Shown here piece after piece: positions 47,434 through 56,489 of a stretch of 64,000 nucleotides of DNA. This DNA comes from Megasphaera sp. MJR8396C (GTDB lineage Bacteria; Bacillota; Negativicutes; Veillonellales; Megasphaeraceae): contig NZ_KQ958176.1 of assembly GCF_001546855.1 (NCBI RefSeq), forward strand, positions 1 through 64,000. Direction: 5' to 3'. Both the position numbers and the translations under genes were made by a program. Position 1 is the stretch's first letter, and every line of letters starts with the position of its first letter. The notes beneath the pieces are model-generated. The model did not search any database. It was not told where the DNA came from and was given only the letters and a program-made list of their open reading frames with translations.

Positions 47434-48684
47434 ATGGTGAATAAAAAGACAGACGATATGAACGAAACGAATAAAACGACAAAGAAAACCGTACGCCGCA
47501 AGACGACGAAGAAAAAAGAGGCGGCAGCAAAGCCGGCCCTCTCGGAAAAAGAACGCCAGGCCCTGGCCCTGCAGCACATACAGCAACTCCTGCAAACGGG
47601 GCAGAAGAAAGGCAGCTTGACTTATACGGAAATCATGAACCTCATGGAAGAAGACGACCTGACGCCGGACCAGATCGACAAGATGTATGAACTCTTTGCC
47701 GATAAGGGTATTGACATCATCGGTGAAGAAGATTCCATGCGCGATCGTGATGAAATAGATGACGAAGATACGGAAAAAGTACCGGATATGCACAATGTCG
47801 ACCTCAGCGTGCCCGAAGGCATCAACATCGACGACCCGGTCCGTATGTACTTAAAAGAAATCGGCCGCGTGCCCCTCTTGTCGGCGACGGAAGAAATCAC
47901 CCTGGCCAAGGCCATTGAACAGGGGAACGCTCCCGACGCGACGGAAGAAGACATCAAAGCCGGCACGATCGCCAAGAAGAAACTGACCGACGCCAACCTG
48001 CGCCTCGTCGTCAGCATTGCCAAGCGCTACGTCGGCCGGGGCATGCTCTTCTTGGACCTCATTCAAGAAGGCAATCTGGGCCTCTTGAAAGCCGTCGATA
48101 AATTCGACTACAGCAAGGGCTATAAATTCAGTACCTATGCTACCTGGTGGATCCGCCAGGCCATTACCCGCGCCATTGCCGACCAGGCCCGGACGATCCG
48201 AATCCCGGTCCACATGGTCGAAACGATCAATAAACTGATCCGCATTTCCCGTCAGCTCCTCCAGGACAAGGGCCGTGAACCCCTTCCGGAAGAAATCGCC
48301 GAAAAGATGGATATCCCCGTCGAACGCGTTCGGGAAATCATGAAGATCGCCCAGGAACCGGTGTCCTTGGAAACGCCGATTGGCGAAGAAGAAGATTCTC
48401 ACTTAGGCGATTTCATCGAAGACTCGGAAGCCGTTGCACCTGACGACGCTGCGTCCTTCATCCTCTTGAAAGAACAGATCGAAGACGTCTTCTCGTGCCT
48501 TACGGACCGCGAACGAAAGGTCCTCTACCTGCGCTTTGGCCTGAAAGACGGCCGGCCGCGGACCTTGGAAGAAGTAGGCCAGCACTTTAACGTCACTCGT
48601 GAACGTATCCGCCAGATCGAAGGCAAGGCCTTAAGCAAGCTCCGCAACTGGGGCAAGCGGGAAAAAATCAAGGATTTCCTCTAA
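47434..48684 (+). CDS. rpoD: RNA polymerase primary sigma factor
   Basis: Housekeeping sigma-70/SigA that directs RNA polymerase to the TTGACA/TATAAT promoters seen throughout the window. The 416 residues have a lysine-rich N-terminal extension and a short region 1.1. Region 1.2 reads [19 protein letters not shown], region 2 contains [20 protein letters not shown], region 3 the [14 protein letters not shown] block, and region 4.2 [24 protein letters not shown] precedes the ATG. Confidence 0.97.
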   Translation: MVNKKTDDMNETNKTTKKTVRRKTTKKKEAAAKPALSEKERQALALQHIQQLLQTGQKKGSLTYTEIMNLMEEDDLTPDQIDKMYELFADKGIDIIGEEDSMRDRDEIDDEDTEKVPDMHNVDLSVPEGINIDDPVRMYLKEIGRVPLLSATEEITLAKAIEQGNAPDATEEDIKAGTIAKKKLTDANLRLVVSIAKRYVGRGMLFLDLIQEGNLGLLKAVDKFDYSKGYKFSTYATWWIRQAITRAIADQARTIRIPVHMVETINKLIRISRQLLQDKGREPLPEEIAEKMDIPVERVREIMKIAQEPVSLETPIGEEEDSHLGDFIEDSEAVAPDDAASFILLKEQIEDVFSCLTDRERKVLYLRFGLKDGRPRTLEEVGQHFNVTRERIRQIEGKALSKLRNWGKREKIKDFL

Positions 48685-48744
48685 GCCGTTTATTTCTATA
48701 TTATAGATTTATATACGTTGTCGTTTCTCTTAGGAGGTAGTTTT

Positions 48745-49557
48745 ATGGATAAAGCCAATCGGCCCCACATCTTCTGCCATATGGAGACGTCTCTCGACGG
48801 CAAGATCATGGGTAAGTACCTTTGGATTGAAGAAACCAACGCCGAAGAAGATTCCTTCTATACCTTATTTGCCGGCCCTAAAGCGTATTTTAAGCCTCAG
48901 GCTCTCTTAAACGGCCGGACGACAATTGAAGACAATTTTACTTTTTATAAAACGCCGGCTGTCGATGAAAACGCCGCTCCCGTGCCGGGTGGAGACTTTT
49001 TAGCCGACGACGGCAAGACGGGATTCTACCTCGTCGTCACCGATTCCAAAGGGCGCGTGGCCTGGGAAACGGGGCAGCTTACTGATTTCTACGGTCATGA
49101 AAAAGCTCAGGTCGTCGAAGTCCTGTCGGAACAGGCGTCCAATGCCTACAAAGCCTACCTGCGCGACAAGGGCGTCAGCTACTTGATCTGCGGGAAGGAC
49201 CAGATTGATCTCTCTCTTACGTGCCGTAAACTGAAAGAGGTCCTGCACCTCGATTCGGTCATGCTGGCCGGCGGGGGAGCGATCAACTGGAGCTTCCTTC
49301 AGGAAGGCTTATGCGACGAAGTCAGTGTCGTCATCGCCCCGGCAGCCGACGGCAGTGCCGACACGCAGACCTTATTCATGGCCCGTCCCGGTTTTTCCGA
49401 CGACCAGCCCATCGTCTTTTCCGTGAAAGACTGTAAGGTCATGGCCGACGGCAAGGTCTGGCTGCGCTATGACGTACAGGGCAAGAGTCAACACGATTTT
49501 GCCGCTGACAGTGAATATCAGGCCGTTCAGGATATGTTGGCAAAAGTCAATCAGTAA
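48745..49557 (+). CDS. RibD C-terminal (dihydrofolate reductase-like) domain protein
   Basis: A 270-residue single-domain protein of the RibD_C fold. The NADPH-type start CHMETSLDGKIMGKYL and the later VMLAGGGAINWSFLQEGLCDE (here within residues about 175-200) are the landmarks. Standalone members are annotated as reductases of pyrimidine or pterin substrates, but the specific reaction is not known. ATG 48745 has AGGAGG seven bases upstream. It is 12 bases before an FMN-binding protein gene, which suggests a shared redox role. Confidence 0.85.
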   Translation: MDKANRPHIFCHMETSLDGKIMGKYLWIEETNAEEDSFYTLFAGPKAYFKPQALLNGRTTIEDNFTFYKTPAVDENAAPVPGGDFLADDGKTGFYLVVTDSKGRVAWETGQLTDFYGHEKAQVVEVLSEQASNAYKAYLRDKGVSYLICGKDQIDLSLTCRKLKEVLHLDSVMLAGGGAINWSFLQEGLCDEVSVVIAPAADGSADTQTLFMARPGFSDDQPIVFSVKDCKVMADGKVWLRYDVQGKSQHDFAADSEYQAVQDMLAKVNQ

Positions 49558-49569
49558 AGGAGGCTACTC

Positions 49570-49944
49570 ATGTTAACCGATATTTTCTTCGATTGCATCA
49601 AGCATGACGGCATCGTGTCCGTCGCCTCGGCCGGAAAAGACGGTCGAGCTCACATCGCCAATACGTGGAACAAGTACCTCATCGTCACCGACGATGAAAA
49701 GATCCTCATCCCTTGCTTCGGCTTCATCAAGACCGAAAAGAACGTCGATGACAATCCCTATATCGAAGTCGTCATCGGAAGCCATGAAGTACAGGGCAAG
49801 ATGGGCATGGGCACGGGCTGCCTGTTAACCGGGAAAGCCGAATTCTTCAAAGAAGGAAAGCTCTTTGATGACATGAAGGCCAAATGCTCCTTTGCCAACC
49901 GGGTCCTGGTCTTTACGCCGGAAACGTGCAAACAGACAATTTAA
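49570..49944 (+). CDS. Pyridoxamine 5'-phosphate oxidase-family FMN-binding protein
   Basis: A 124-residue split-barrel flavin-binding protein (PPOX superfamily). IVSVASAGKDGRAHIANTWN at the N terminus is the typical first barrel strand pair, and GTGCLLTGKAEFFKEGK the last. No catalytic role can be read off. AAAGGAGG precedes ATG 49570. It ends the two-gene unit with the RibD-like protein and is followed by a terminator. Confidence 0.85.
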   Translation: MLTDIFFDCIKHDGIVSVASAGKDGRAHIANTWNKYLIVTDDEKILIPCFGFIKTEKNVDDNPYIEVVIGSHEVQGKMGMGTGCLLTGKAEFFKEGKLFDDMKAKCSFANRVLVFTPETCKQTI

Positions 49945-49955
49945 CCTAACAAACG

Positions 49956-50008
49956 AACTCCTCCGATACGAGGCTGCCGTGACGGTCGCCTGGCGGAGGA
50001 GTTTTTTT
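49956..50008 (+). terminator. Terminator after the FMN-binding protein gene
   Basis: AACTCCTCCG pairs with CGGAGGAGTT, with an inner AGGC/GCCT stem, followed by seven T. Confidence 0.88.
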
Positions 50009-50178
50009 GTCTTGGGCCCTGATGGGGAGGGGCGCCCTCTTTATGATATAATTAATGATATAGATTATGAGAACACGAAGGTTGTAAAAAAATCTTAGCG
50101 TTAGAGGCATTTTTTGCCATGTACGGTACATCGGGATAGACGTTTTTTTACCGTTGAACGCGTTAAGGAGGATGAAGT

Positions 50179-51438
50179 ATGACAGACGAGACGGTCAAGG
50201 CCTATACACTGCGTGCGAAAGATACGGCACTGATCGAATTTTCCCTCTATCGGCGGCAAGGGGGTGGCGACGGGAGTTTACCCGGTACCGATGAACTTGT
50301 CATCGACAAGGTACATGTAGATCAGCAGGCCTTATTTCCGGCGGCCTTAAAAACGGGAGTCCCCCTTACGGGAAAGAAGCTGGCCGATTGGATACGGAGC
50401 CGAAAACTTCCGCGGCACCGCCATTTTGCTGAGGCCATGGAGGCAGCCATTCACGACGACGGACAGCTCATGACCTACGTCGATGTGACGAAGGCCCTGT
50501 CCCTGAACGATGCTTATTGGATCACGGCTACGGATATTTCGCCTTCCTGGGCCGACTGCAATCTCTACGATCATCCCTTTGAGGAAGGGATGGCAGCCGT
50601 CGCCTTTACCGGAGAGGGCGGGCCTTTTCAGGGACCTCTGGCGACGCCGGAGCTTACGACCTGCGGGGCTTTGAAAAAATGCTGGATTCGGCGGGATGGG
50701 CGCCTCTATTTACAAAAAGGCGACGGCTTTATGCCGCGCTCTGACGGCCGGACCCAGGCGACCTTAGAATGGTATGCCGCCCAGGTGGCTGAGGTCATGG
50801 AACTACCCCACATTCCCTATGAACTGGAGTGGTACACCCAGGCCGACGGGACGAAGGAAACGGTGTGCCTGTGCGAGCTCTTTACCTGTGCCGACGTGGG
50901 CTATGTCGATGCCCATACGTATTTTTCTCAACAGGGCCTCGATTGGGCTTCCTTAGATGATGAAACCTTAGCCGCTCATGAGCGTATGGCCCAGCTCTAT
51001 GGCAGAGAAGCTTACGCCGATCTCATGGTCTTTGACGCCCTTATCTGCAACAAGGACCGCCACTACGGGAATTACGGCTATCTCATCGATAATGATACGG
51101 GAGCATGGATCGGGCCGGCGCCGATTTTTGACAACGGACGCTCTCTTCTTTATGATGCCAGTACCTATGATTTGGACCACCTCGAAGACTATATGGCAGG
51201 TCCCGGCGGGAGAGGGACGTCGATGCCCTTCGATGCCCTGGCTCAATTCTTTGTGGAACCGCGCCATTTAGAGGGCCTCCAAAAATTGACGACCTTTTCC
51301 TTTGAAAATCATCCCACTTGTCCCTTGCCGGAGGTGACCCTGGCACGCCTGACAAACTTCGTTCGCCAGCGGGCAGCGCATATTATTGATTTATATGAAG
51401 CACGGGAGATGCATCATCACTTGACGGTGACGGACTAG
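50179..51438 (+). CDS. HipA-like kinase domain protein
   Basis: A 419-residue protein whose C-terminal half follows the HipA serine/threonine kinase fold. The predicted ATP lysine is K180 (LYLQKGD), and the catalytic loop is D293-R-H-x-x-N298 (CNKDRHYGNYG). The metal aspartate is D318 (PIFDNGRSL). All look intact. The N-terminal half (about 1-165) is unlike the HipA N-subdomain-1 I know, and no HipB-type helix-turn-helix partner is adjacent. It is therefore a solitary HipA-related kinase, not an evident toxin-antitoxin pair. GGAGGATGAAGT precedes the ATG. The substrate is unknown. Confidence 0.75.
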   Translation: MTDETVKAYTLRAKDTALIEFSLYRRQGGGDGSLPGTDELVIDKVHVDQQALFPAALKTGVPLTGKKLADWIRSRKLPRHRHFAEAMEAAIHDDGQLMTYVDVTKALSLNDAYWITATDISPSWADCNLYDHPFEEGMAAVAFTGEGGPFQGPLATPELTTCGALKKCWIRRDGRLYLQKGDGFMPRSDGRTQATLEWYAAQVAEVMELPHIPYELEWYTQADGTKETVCLCELFTCADVGYVDAHTYFSQQGLDWASLDDETLAAHERMAQLYGREAYADLMVFDALICNKDRHYGNYGYLIDNDTGAWIGPAPIFDNGRSLLYDASTYDLDHLEDYMAGPGGRGTSMPFDALAQFFVEPRHLEGLQKLTTFSFENHPTCPLPEVTLARLTNFVRQRAAHIIDLYEAREMHHHLTVTD

Positions 51439-51460
51439 GACTTTGGTGATACAGAAACAA

Positions 51461-51506
51461 AAAAATACGACGACAAGGTATGCTTAGACACCTGTCGTCG
51501 TATTTT
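51461..51506. terminator. Bidirectional terminator between HipA-like gene and tRNA
   Basis: AAAATACGACGACA pairs with TGTCGTCGTATTTT across a 17-base loop. Minus-strand transcripts (the tRNA) meet seven T, plus-strand ones a shorter run. Confidence 0.88.
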
Positions 51507-51515
51507 CATATGATC

Positions 51516-51590
51516 TGGTGGGCCCACTTGGGATCGAACCAAGGACCAACCGGTTATGAGCCGGTGGCTCTACCGCTGAGCTATAGGCCC
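51516..51590 (-). tRNA. tRNA with CAU anticodon, probably tRNA-Ile2
   Basis: A complete 75-base cloverleaf with encoded CCA. Acceptor stem GGGCCTA/TGGGCCC, D arm AGCTCAGCGGTAGAGC, anticodon arm CCGGCTCATAACCGG with CAU, T arm CTTGGTTCGATCCCAAG. CAU can be initiator Met, elongator Met or lysidine-modified Ile2. The C4-G69 and C5-G68 pairs and the CTCATAA loop fit Ile2 best; elongator Met is not excluded. Confidence 0.93.
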
Positions 51591-51621
51591 ATGTAATCAG
51601 CGCGTAAAGTCTTACCAAGTT

Positions 51622-51650
51622 ATTATACGCCAATCAGAAAGGGCCGTCAA
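51622..51650 (-). promoter_or_regulatory. Promoter of the tRNA gene
   Basis: Minus strand TTGACG (51650-51645) and TATAAT (51627-51622), 17-base spacer. Confidence 0.88.
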
Positions 51651-51867
51651 GAAGGGATATGGCATGGTCGTCAGCCAGGAGACGGCCTGTATATCGGCCC
51701 GGGCGTTGGGCTTACGGCAGGAGGTACATCATCGCCTGGAACCGTGGAAGTGGGACAATTTTTAGCCTGTCAGCGGTAAAATCCGATAAATTTGCCATTA
51801 TCGGTGGCAGTATCCTTATTTTTTCGTTATAATAGAGCATAAATAATTATGTAAAGGGGGAGGGCTC
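51651..51867. other. Intergenic region upstream of the corrinoid activator gene
   Basis: It contains TATAAT at 51828-51833, a likely -10 box for the downstream gene, without a good -35. No cobalamin riboswitch or S-box motif is visible here. A 33-codon frame at 51664-51765 is not convincing. Confidence 0.5.
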
Positions 51868-53988
51868 ATGGCCGATATTCGTATTTTAAGGGGACCTAGG
51901 ATCGTCCCCGACGTAGATCAGGCATTGCAATTTGCCGGCTATAAAGAGGGCGGTCTCGGAAGGGACAAGAGCCTCATTCGCTGTCAGGAACTGGTGACGA
52001 TTCTGCGCCCACTGATGCAGGCCAAGGCCGCACTGGCCTTTACCGACGATACGCTCTATGCCGTCCTGACCTTAGGGGCTGCCGTCAGCCGTAAACTCGA
52101 TGAGTACGAAAAAGACGGCGACGTCATGGATTCCTTGTTGTTCAATGCCTTGGCCGATACCTGCCTCATGGCCCTTGAAGAAGAGGTCCTGCAGCAGCTT
52201 CAGCTCATTTGTAAGCAAAAAGGCTGTGGCATTACCGGCCGTCACGAACCGGGCAGCGACATCCCCTTGTCATCCCAGGCCGATGCCGTAGCGGAAACGA
52301 AGGCCGGTCAGTCCCTGGGCGTGAGCGTCAATAAAGATTTGGTCCTGTCACCGGCCAAATCGATGACCCTGGTCTTTGATATCGGCTCCGATCCCAAGGT
52401 CTTTCACGCCGCCCATGACTGTGCGTCCTGCCCCAAGACCGATTGCGACCGCCGGAAGGACAGTGGCGAGGCCGTCGTGACCGTTCCGGCCGGGGTTAAG
52501 GTCGATGAGGCTATTCAGGCCCAGGGGACGGATCTTTCCATGCCCTGCGGCGGCAAGGGACGCTGCGGGAAGTGCCGCGTCCGCGTCGTGGCGGGAAAAC
52601 TTGCCGTGACACCGGCCGACCGAAACGTTTTTTCCGACAGTCAATTGCGCGAAGGCTGGCGACTGGCCTGTCAGGCTGAAACGACGGAAGAAACGAAGAT
52701 CGCCGTGCCCCTTCGCGAACAGCAGGGCTTTTCAGCCCTGGCCCTTCAAGAAGATGCGGAACAAGATTCGGCTTTGTTGGCCAACCATGGCTGCGGCATC
52801 GCCATCGACATCGGAACGACGACCATCGCCGCAGCCCTCGTCGACCGGACCGACGGCCGTATCGTGGCCACGGCGACGACGGCAAGCCGGCAGCGCTCCT
52901 TTGGTGCCGACGTCATCAGCCGTATCGATGCCGCCAATAAGGGCAAGGGAAAGGCTTTGCAGAAGGCCGTTCGCAAGGACATCCTGGGACTGATGGAAAC
53001 CCTCTTTGACGATCACCCCGAGGGACGAACCTCGTGCCGGGCTGTAGCCATTGCCGCCAATACGACCATGCTTCACCTGCTCATGGGCTGGTCTTGTAAG
53101 GGACTGGGCAACTGGCCCTTTACGCCGGTATCCTTAGGCGGCGAGACCTACGCTTTTAAAGACGTCTTTGGGAGCGACTTTCTGTCGGACTGCCCGGTGA
53201 CCCTCATTCCCGGCATGAGTACCTACGTCGGCGGCGACATTACGGCCGGCATTGCCGCTTCGGGCCTCATGGACTCCGACGAGGTTACCTTGTTCATCGA
53301 CTTAGGGACCAACGGGGAATTGGTCCTCGGCAATCGGGATCAGCGCTTCATCGCCTCGGCGCCGGCCGGACCGGCTCTCGAAGGGGGCAAGCTGACCTGG
53401 GGGACGGCCAGCATTTCCGGGGCCATCTGCGGCGTCCGCATCGAAGGCAGCAAGGCCATTGTCCGCACTATTGACGGCGCCGTTCCCGTCGGCATCTGCG
53501 GGACCGGCATCATCGAAGCCATGGCCGGCCTGGTCTCAGCGGGACTGGTCGATGAGACGGGAAAATTAGAGGAACCGTACTTCAGCATGGGCTTTACCCT
53601 GGGGTCGACCCTCGATTATGAACGGATCGTCCTCAGTCAGAAGGATATCCGTGAAATCCAGATGGCCAAGAGCGCCATTCGGGCCGGGATTGAAACCCTC
53701 ATCGAAGGGAGCGGCATGGACCGCCGGCGCATCGATCGGGTCTGTCTCGCCGGAGGTTTTGGCTATCGCCTCGATCCGGAGAAAGCCGCCGTCATCGGCC
53801 TCTTGCCGCCCGATTTAGCCGATAAGGCGACGGCTGTCGGCAATACGGCCCTCCAAGGGGCAGCAGCTCTGGTGGCGGGAACGCTTTCCATTCAGGATCT
53901 GCAGGACGCGGCTTCCGGAGCCGAAGAAAGGGTCCTTGGCAACGAAGAAGCATTTCAGCGCTTATACATTTCATATATGAATTTTTAG
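51868..53988 (+). CDS. Fused methionine-synthase activation-like domain / [2Fe-2S] / ASKHA corrinoid activator
   Basis: A 706-residue three-part protein. Residues about 1-180 resemble the MetH activation domain, with the AdoMet-type R125-x-x-P128-G129 and SPAKSMTLVFDIG. A short cysteine patch follows (C185, C188, C193). Residues about 205-290 are a plant-type [2Fe-2S] ferredoxin with C227, C233, C236 and C268. From about residue 310 comes the DUF4445/RACo ATPase (IAIDIGTTTIAAALVD, DLGTNGELVLG, GICGTGIIEA, CLAGGFGYRLDPE). RACo proteins use ATP to drive reduction of inactive Co(II) corrinoid. Lying 12 bases before metH, it most likely reactivates MetH. GGGGGAGGG precedes the ATG. Confidence 0.85.
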   Translation: MADIRILRGPRIVPDVDQALQFAGYKEGGLGRDKSLIRCQELVTILRPLMQAKAALAFTDDTLYAVLTLGAAVSRKLDEYEKDGDVMDSLLFNALADTCLMALEEEVLQQLQLICKQKGCGITGRHEPGSDIPLSSQADAVAETKAGQSLGVSVNKDLVLSPAKSMTLVFDIGSDPKVFHAAHDCASCPKTDCDRRKDSGEAVVTVPAGVKVDEAIQAQGTDLSMPCGGKGRCGKCRVRVVAGKLAVTPADRNVFSDSQLREGWRLACQAETTEETKIAVPLREQQGFSALALQEDAEQDSALLANHGCGIAIDIGTTTIAAALVDRTDGRIVATATTASRQRSFGADVISRIDAANKGKGKALQKAVRKDILGLMETLFDDHPEGRTSCRAVAIAANTTMLHLLMGWSCKGLGNWPFTPVSLGGETYAFKDVFGSDFLSDCPVTLIPGMSTYVGGDITAGIAASGLMDSDEVTLFIDLGTNGELVLGNRDQRFIASAPAGPALEGGKLTWGTASISGAICGVRIEGSKAIVRTIDGAVPVGICGTGIIEAMAGLVSAGLVDETGKLEEPYFSMGFTLGSTLDYERIVLSQKDIREIQMAKSAIRAGIETLIEGSGMDRRRIDRVCLAGGFGYRLDPEKAAVIGLLPPDLADKATAVGNTALQGAAALVAGTLSIQDLQDAASGAEERVLGNEEAFQRLYISYMNF

Positions 53989-54000
53989 GGGGAAGGTAGA

Positions 54001-56472
54001 TTGACCAACGAAGCATTTCAGCGGCTCTTAGACAGGGGTGTCGTCGTCCTCGACGGCGCTACGGGAACCAATTTACAGCAGGCCGGCATGCCTATCGGCG
54101 TCTGCCCGGAACAATGGATTTTGGAAAATCGCCAGGTCATGATCGATTTGCAGCGAAAATTCATTGAAGCCGGGACCGATATCGTCTATGCGCCGACCTT
54201 TACGGGCAACCGCCTGAAACTGGCGGAATACGGATTAGATCAGGACTTGAAAGCCATCAATGAGGGGTTGGTGGCCATTTCTAAAGAAGCCGCAGGGGAC
54301 AAGGCTTTGGTGGCCGGCGATATGACCATGACCGGCCGCCAGCTCTATCCCATGGGGGATTTGACCTTTGAAGAACTGGTGACGGTCTATAAAGAACAGG
54401 CCAAGGTCCTTTATGAAGCCGGCGTCGACCTCTTTGTCGTCGAAACGATGATGAGCCTTCAGGAAACGAGGGCCTGCGTTTTGGCCATCAAAGAAGTCTG
54501 CGACCTGCCCATCATGGCCACTCTGACCTTTGAAAAAGACGGCCGCACCTTGTATGGCACGCCGCCGGAAGCGGCCGTCGTCGTCCTCGAACACTTAGGC
54601 GTTGCCGCCGTCGGCCTCAACTGCTCGACGGGACCGGCCGACATGGTCGATACGGTACGGACGATGTACGATTATGCCAATATTCCCATCATCGCCAAAC
54701 CGAATGCCGGCCTTCCCGAACTGGAAGGCGACAAGACGGTCTATAAGACGACGCCGGAAGAATTTGCCCAAGACGGCTGCCTCCTCATCGAAGCTGGGGC
54801 CCATATCGTCGGCGGCTGCTGCGGGACGACGCCGGCTCATATGAAGGCCCTGGCTGACGCCGTAAAGGGTCTGACGCCAAAAGTACCGAAGGCCGGTCAC
54901 CACCGCGTCCTGGCATCGGAACGGCAGGTCCTGGACATCCATCTCGACGGTGATTTTCAGGTCATTGGCGAACGCATCAATCCGACGGGCAAGAAGAAAC
55001 TCCAGGCCGAACTGCGGGCGGGAAAACTCGATTTAGTCCGCTCCATGGCCCGCGAGCAGGAACGGTACGGGGCCTCGATCCTCGACGTCAACATGGGGAC
55101 CAACGGAATCGATGAAAAAGAGATGATGCTCAAAGCCATTTATGAAGTGACCGGCGTATCGGGACTGCCCCTTAGCATCGATACCAGCTCGCCGGAAATC
55201 ATGGAAGCCGCCCTGCGCATCTATCCCGGTCGGGCCCTGGTCAATTCCATTTCCTGTGAAACGGAAAAATACGAAACCCTCCTGCCTGTCGTCAAGAAGT
55301 ACGGTGCCATGTTCATCGCCCTGCCCGTATCGGATGAGGGCATTCCCAAGACCTTAGCGGAAAAACACGCCGTCCTCGATGAACTCTTGAACCACGCTTA
55401 TGACGCCGGCTTTAAGCCCGAAGACATCGTCGTCGATGCCCTGGTAGCGACGGTCGGTGCGGCGCCGACGGCAGCTCTTGACTGCATGGCGACGTTTTCC
55501 CACTGCAAGAACGATTTGGGTCTAGCCACGGTCTGCGGATTGTCCAACATTTCCTTCGGCCTGCCGGACCGGATGTACGTCAATGCCGCCTTCTTATCCA
55601 TGGCCATTGCCAGCGGCCTTACCATGGCCATTGCCAATCCGTCCCAGGACCTTCTGATGAATACGGCGGCGGCTGCCAATATGCTCATGAACCGCGAAGG
55701 CAGTGACCTCGGCTACATCCGCCGCATGCAGTATTTCGATAAGAAAGAGGCTGAAGCCAAACGGAAGCAGGAAGCAGAACTCCTGGCCCGTCACGGCGAG
55801 TCGGCCACCGCCGCTTCGCCGGGGGAGTCTGAGGGCACGGATGAAAAACCGGTCAGTCCCGTCTATCAGGCCGTCCTGGACGGTGAAAAAGAGGCCATCG
55901 TCGCCTTAGCCCAGGCCGAAATGGCAAAAGGCACGGCTCCAGGCGCCATCATCGATGAACAGCTGATTCCGGCCATTACCGAAGTCGGCAATTTATATGA
56001 CAAGCAGATCTATTTCCTGCCCCAGCTCATTGCTAGTGCCAATACGATGGAAACGGCCATTGCCTACTTAGAGCCACTCATCAAAAAGGCGCCGGGCCAG
56101 GCGGAAATGGCGACGGTCATCATCGCCACCGTCGAAGGCGACGTCCATGATATCGGCAAGAACCTCGTCGGTCTCATGCTGCGCAACTACGGGTATAAGG
56201 TCATCGACCTGGGCAAAGACGTGCCGGCCGGCAAGATCATCGAAACGGCCCTTTGCCAAAAGGCGTCCGTCGTCGGCCTGTCGGCTTTGATGACGACGAC
56301 CATGATGCATATGAAAGACGTCATTGCCGAAGCCGCCGATCGGCATTACGACGGAAAGATCATCATCGGCGGCGCCGCCGTGACACCGAGCTTTTCCGAT
56401 GAAATCGGCGCCGACGGCTATTCAAAAGACGCGGCAGACTGTGTCAAACTCGTCAGCCGCCTGTTATCGTAA
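54001..56472 (+). CDS. metH: Cobalamin-dependent methionine synthase lacking the activation domain
   Basis: Transfers a methyl group from methyltetrahydrofolate via cobalamin to homocysteine. The 823 residues contain the homocysteine domain with zinc ligands C208, C273 and C274 (LNCSTGP, GGCCGTTPAH), the pterin domain (about 315-580; VIGERINPTGKKKLQ, ILDVNMGTNG), and the cobalamin cap and binding domains with the cobalt-ligating H716 (EGDVHDIGKN). It stops there: the C-terminal AdoMet activation domain of the 1,227-residue E. coli enzyme is absent. The start is TTG 54001 behind GGGGGAAGG. Confidence 0.95.
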   Translation: MTNEAFQRLLDRGVVVLDGATGTNLQQAGMPIGVCPEQWILENRQVMIDLQRKFIEAGTDIVYAPTFTGNRLKLAEYGLDQDLKAINEGLVAISKEAAGDKALVAGDMTMTGRQLYPMGDLTFEELVTVYKEQAKVLYEAGVDLFVVETMMSLQETRACVLAIKEVCDLPIMATLTFEKDGRTLYGTPPEAAVVVLEHLGVAAVGLNCSTGPADMVDTVRTMYDYANIPIIAKPNAGLPELEGDKTVYKTTPEEFAQDGCLLIEAGAHIVGGCCGTTPAHMKALADAVKGLTPKVPKAGHHRVLASERQVLDIHLDGDFQVIGERINPTGKKKLQAELRAGKLDLVRSMAREQERYGASILDVNMGTNGIDEKEMMLKAIYEVTGVSGLPLSIDTSSPEIMEAALRIYPGRALVNSISCETEKYETLLPVVKKYGAMFIALPVSDEGIPKTLAEKHAVLDELLNHAYDAGFKPEDIVVDALVATVGAAPTAALDCMATFSHCKNDLGLATVCGLSNISFGLPDRMYVNAAFLSMAIASGLTMAIANPSQDLLMNTAAAANMLMNREGSDLGYIRRMQYFDKKEAEAKRKQEAELLARHGESATAASPGESEGTDEKPVSPVYQAVLDGEKEAIVALAQAEMAKGTAPGAIIDEQLIPAITEVGNLYDKQIYFLPQLIASANTMETAIAYLEPLIKKAPGQAEMATVIIATVEGDVHDIGKNLVGLMLRNYGYKVIDLGKDVPAGKIIETALCQKASVVGLSALMTTTMMHMKDVIAEAADRHYDGKIIIGGAAVTPSFSDEIGADGYSKDAADCVKLVSRLLS

Positions 56473-56489
56473 AAGGGGGAATTTCTATC

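Noticed and set aside
51664-51765. 33-codon frame upstream of the corrinoid activator gene
   Set aside because: AAGGGA precedes it, but the peptide has no recognisable feature, it is very short, and no promoter points to it.
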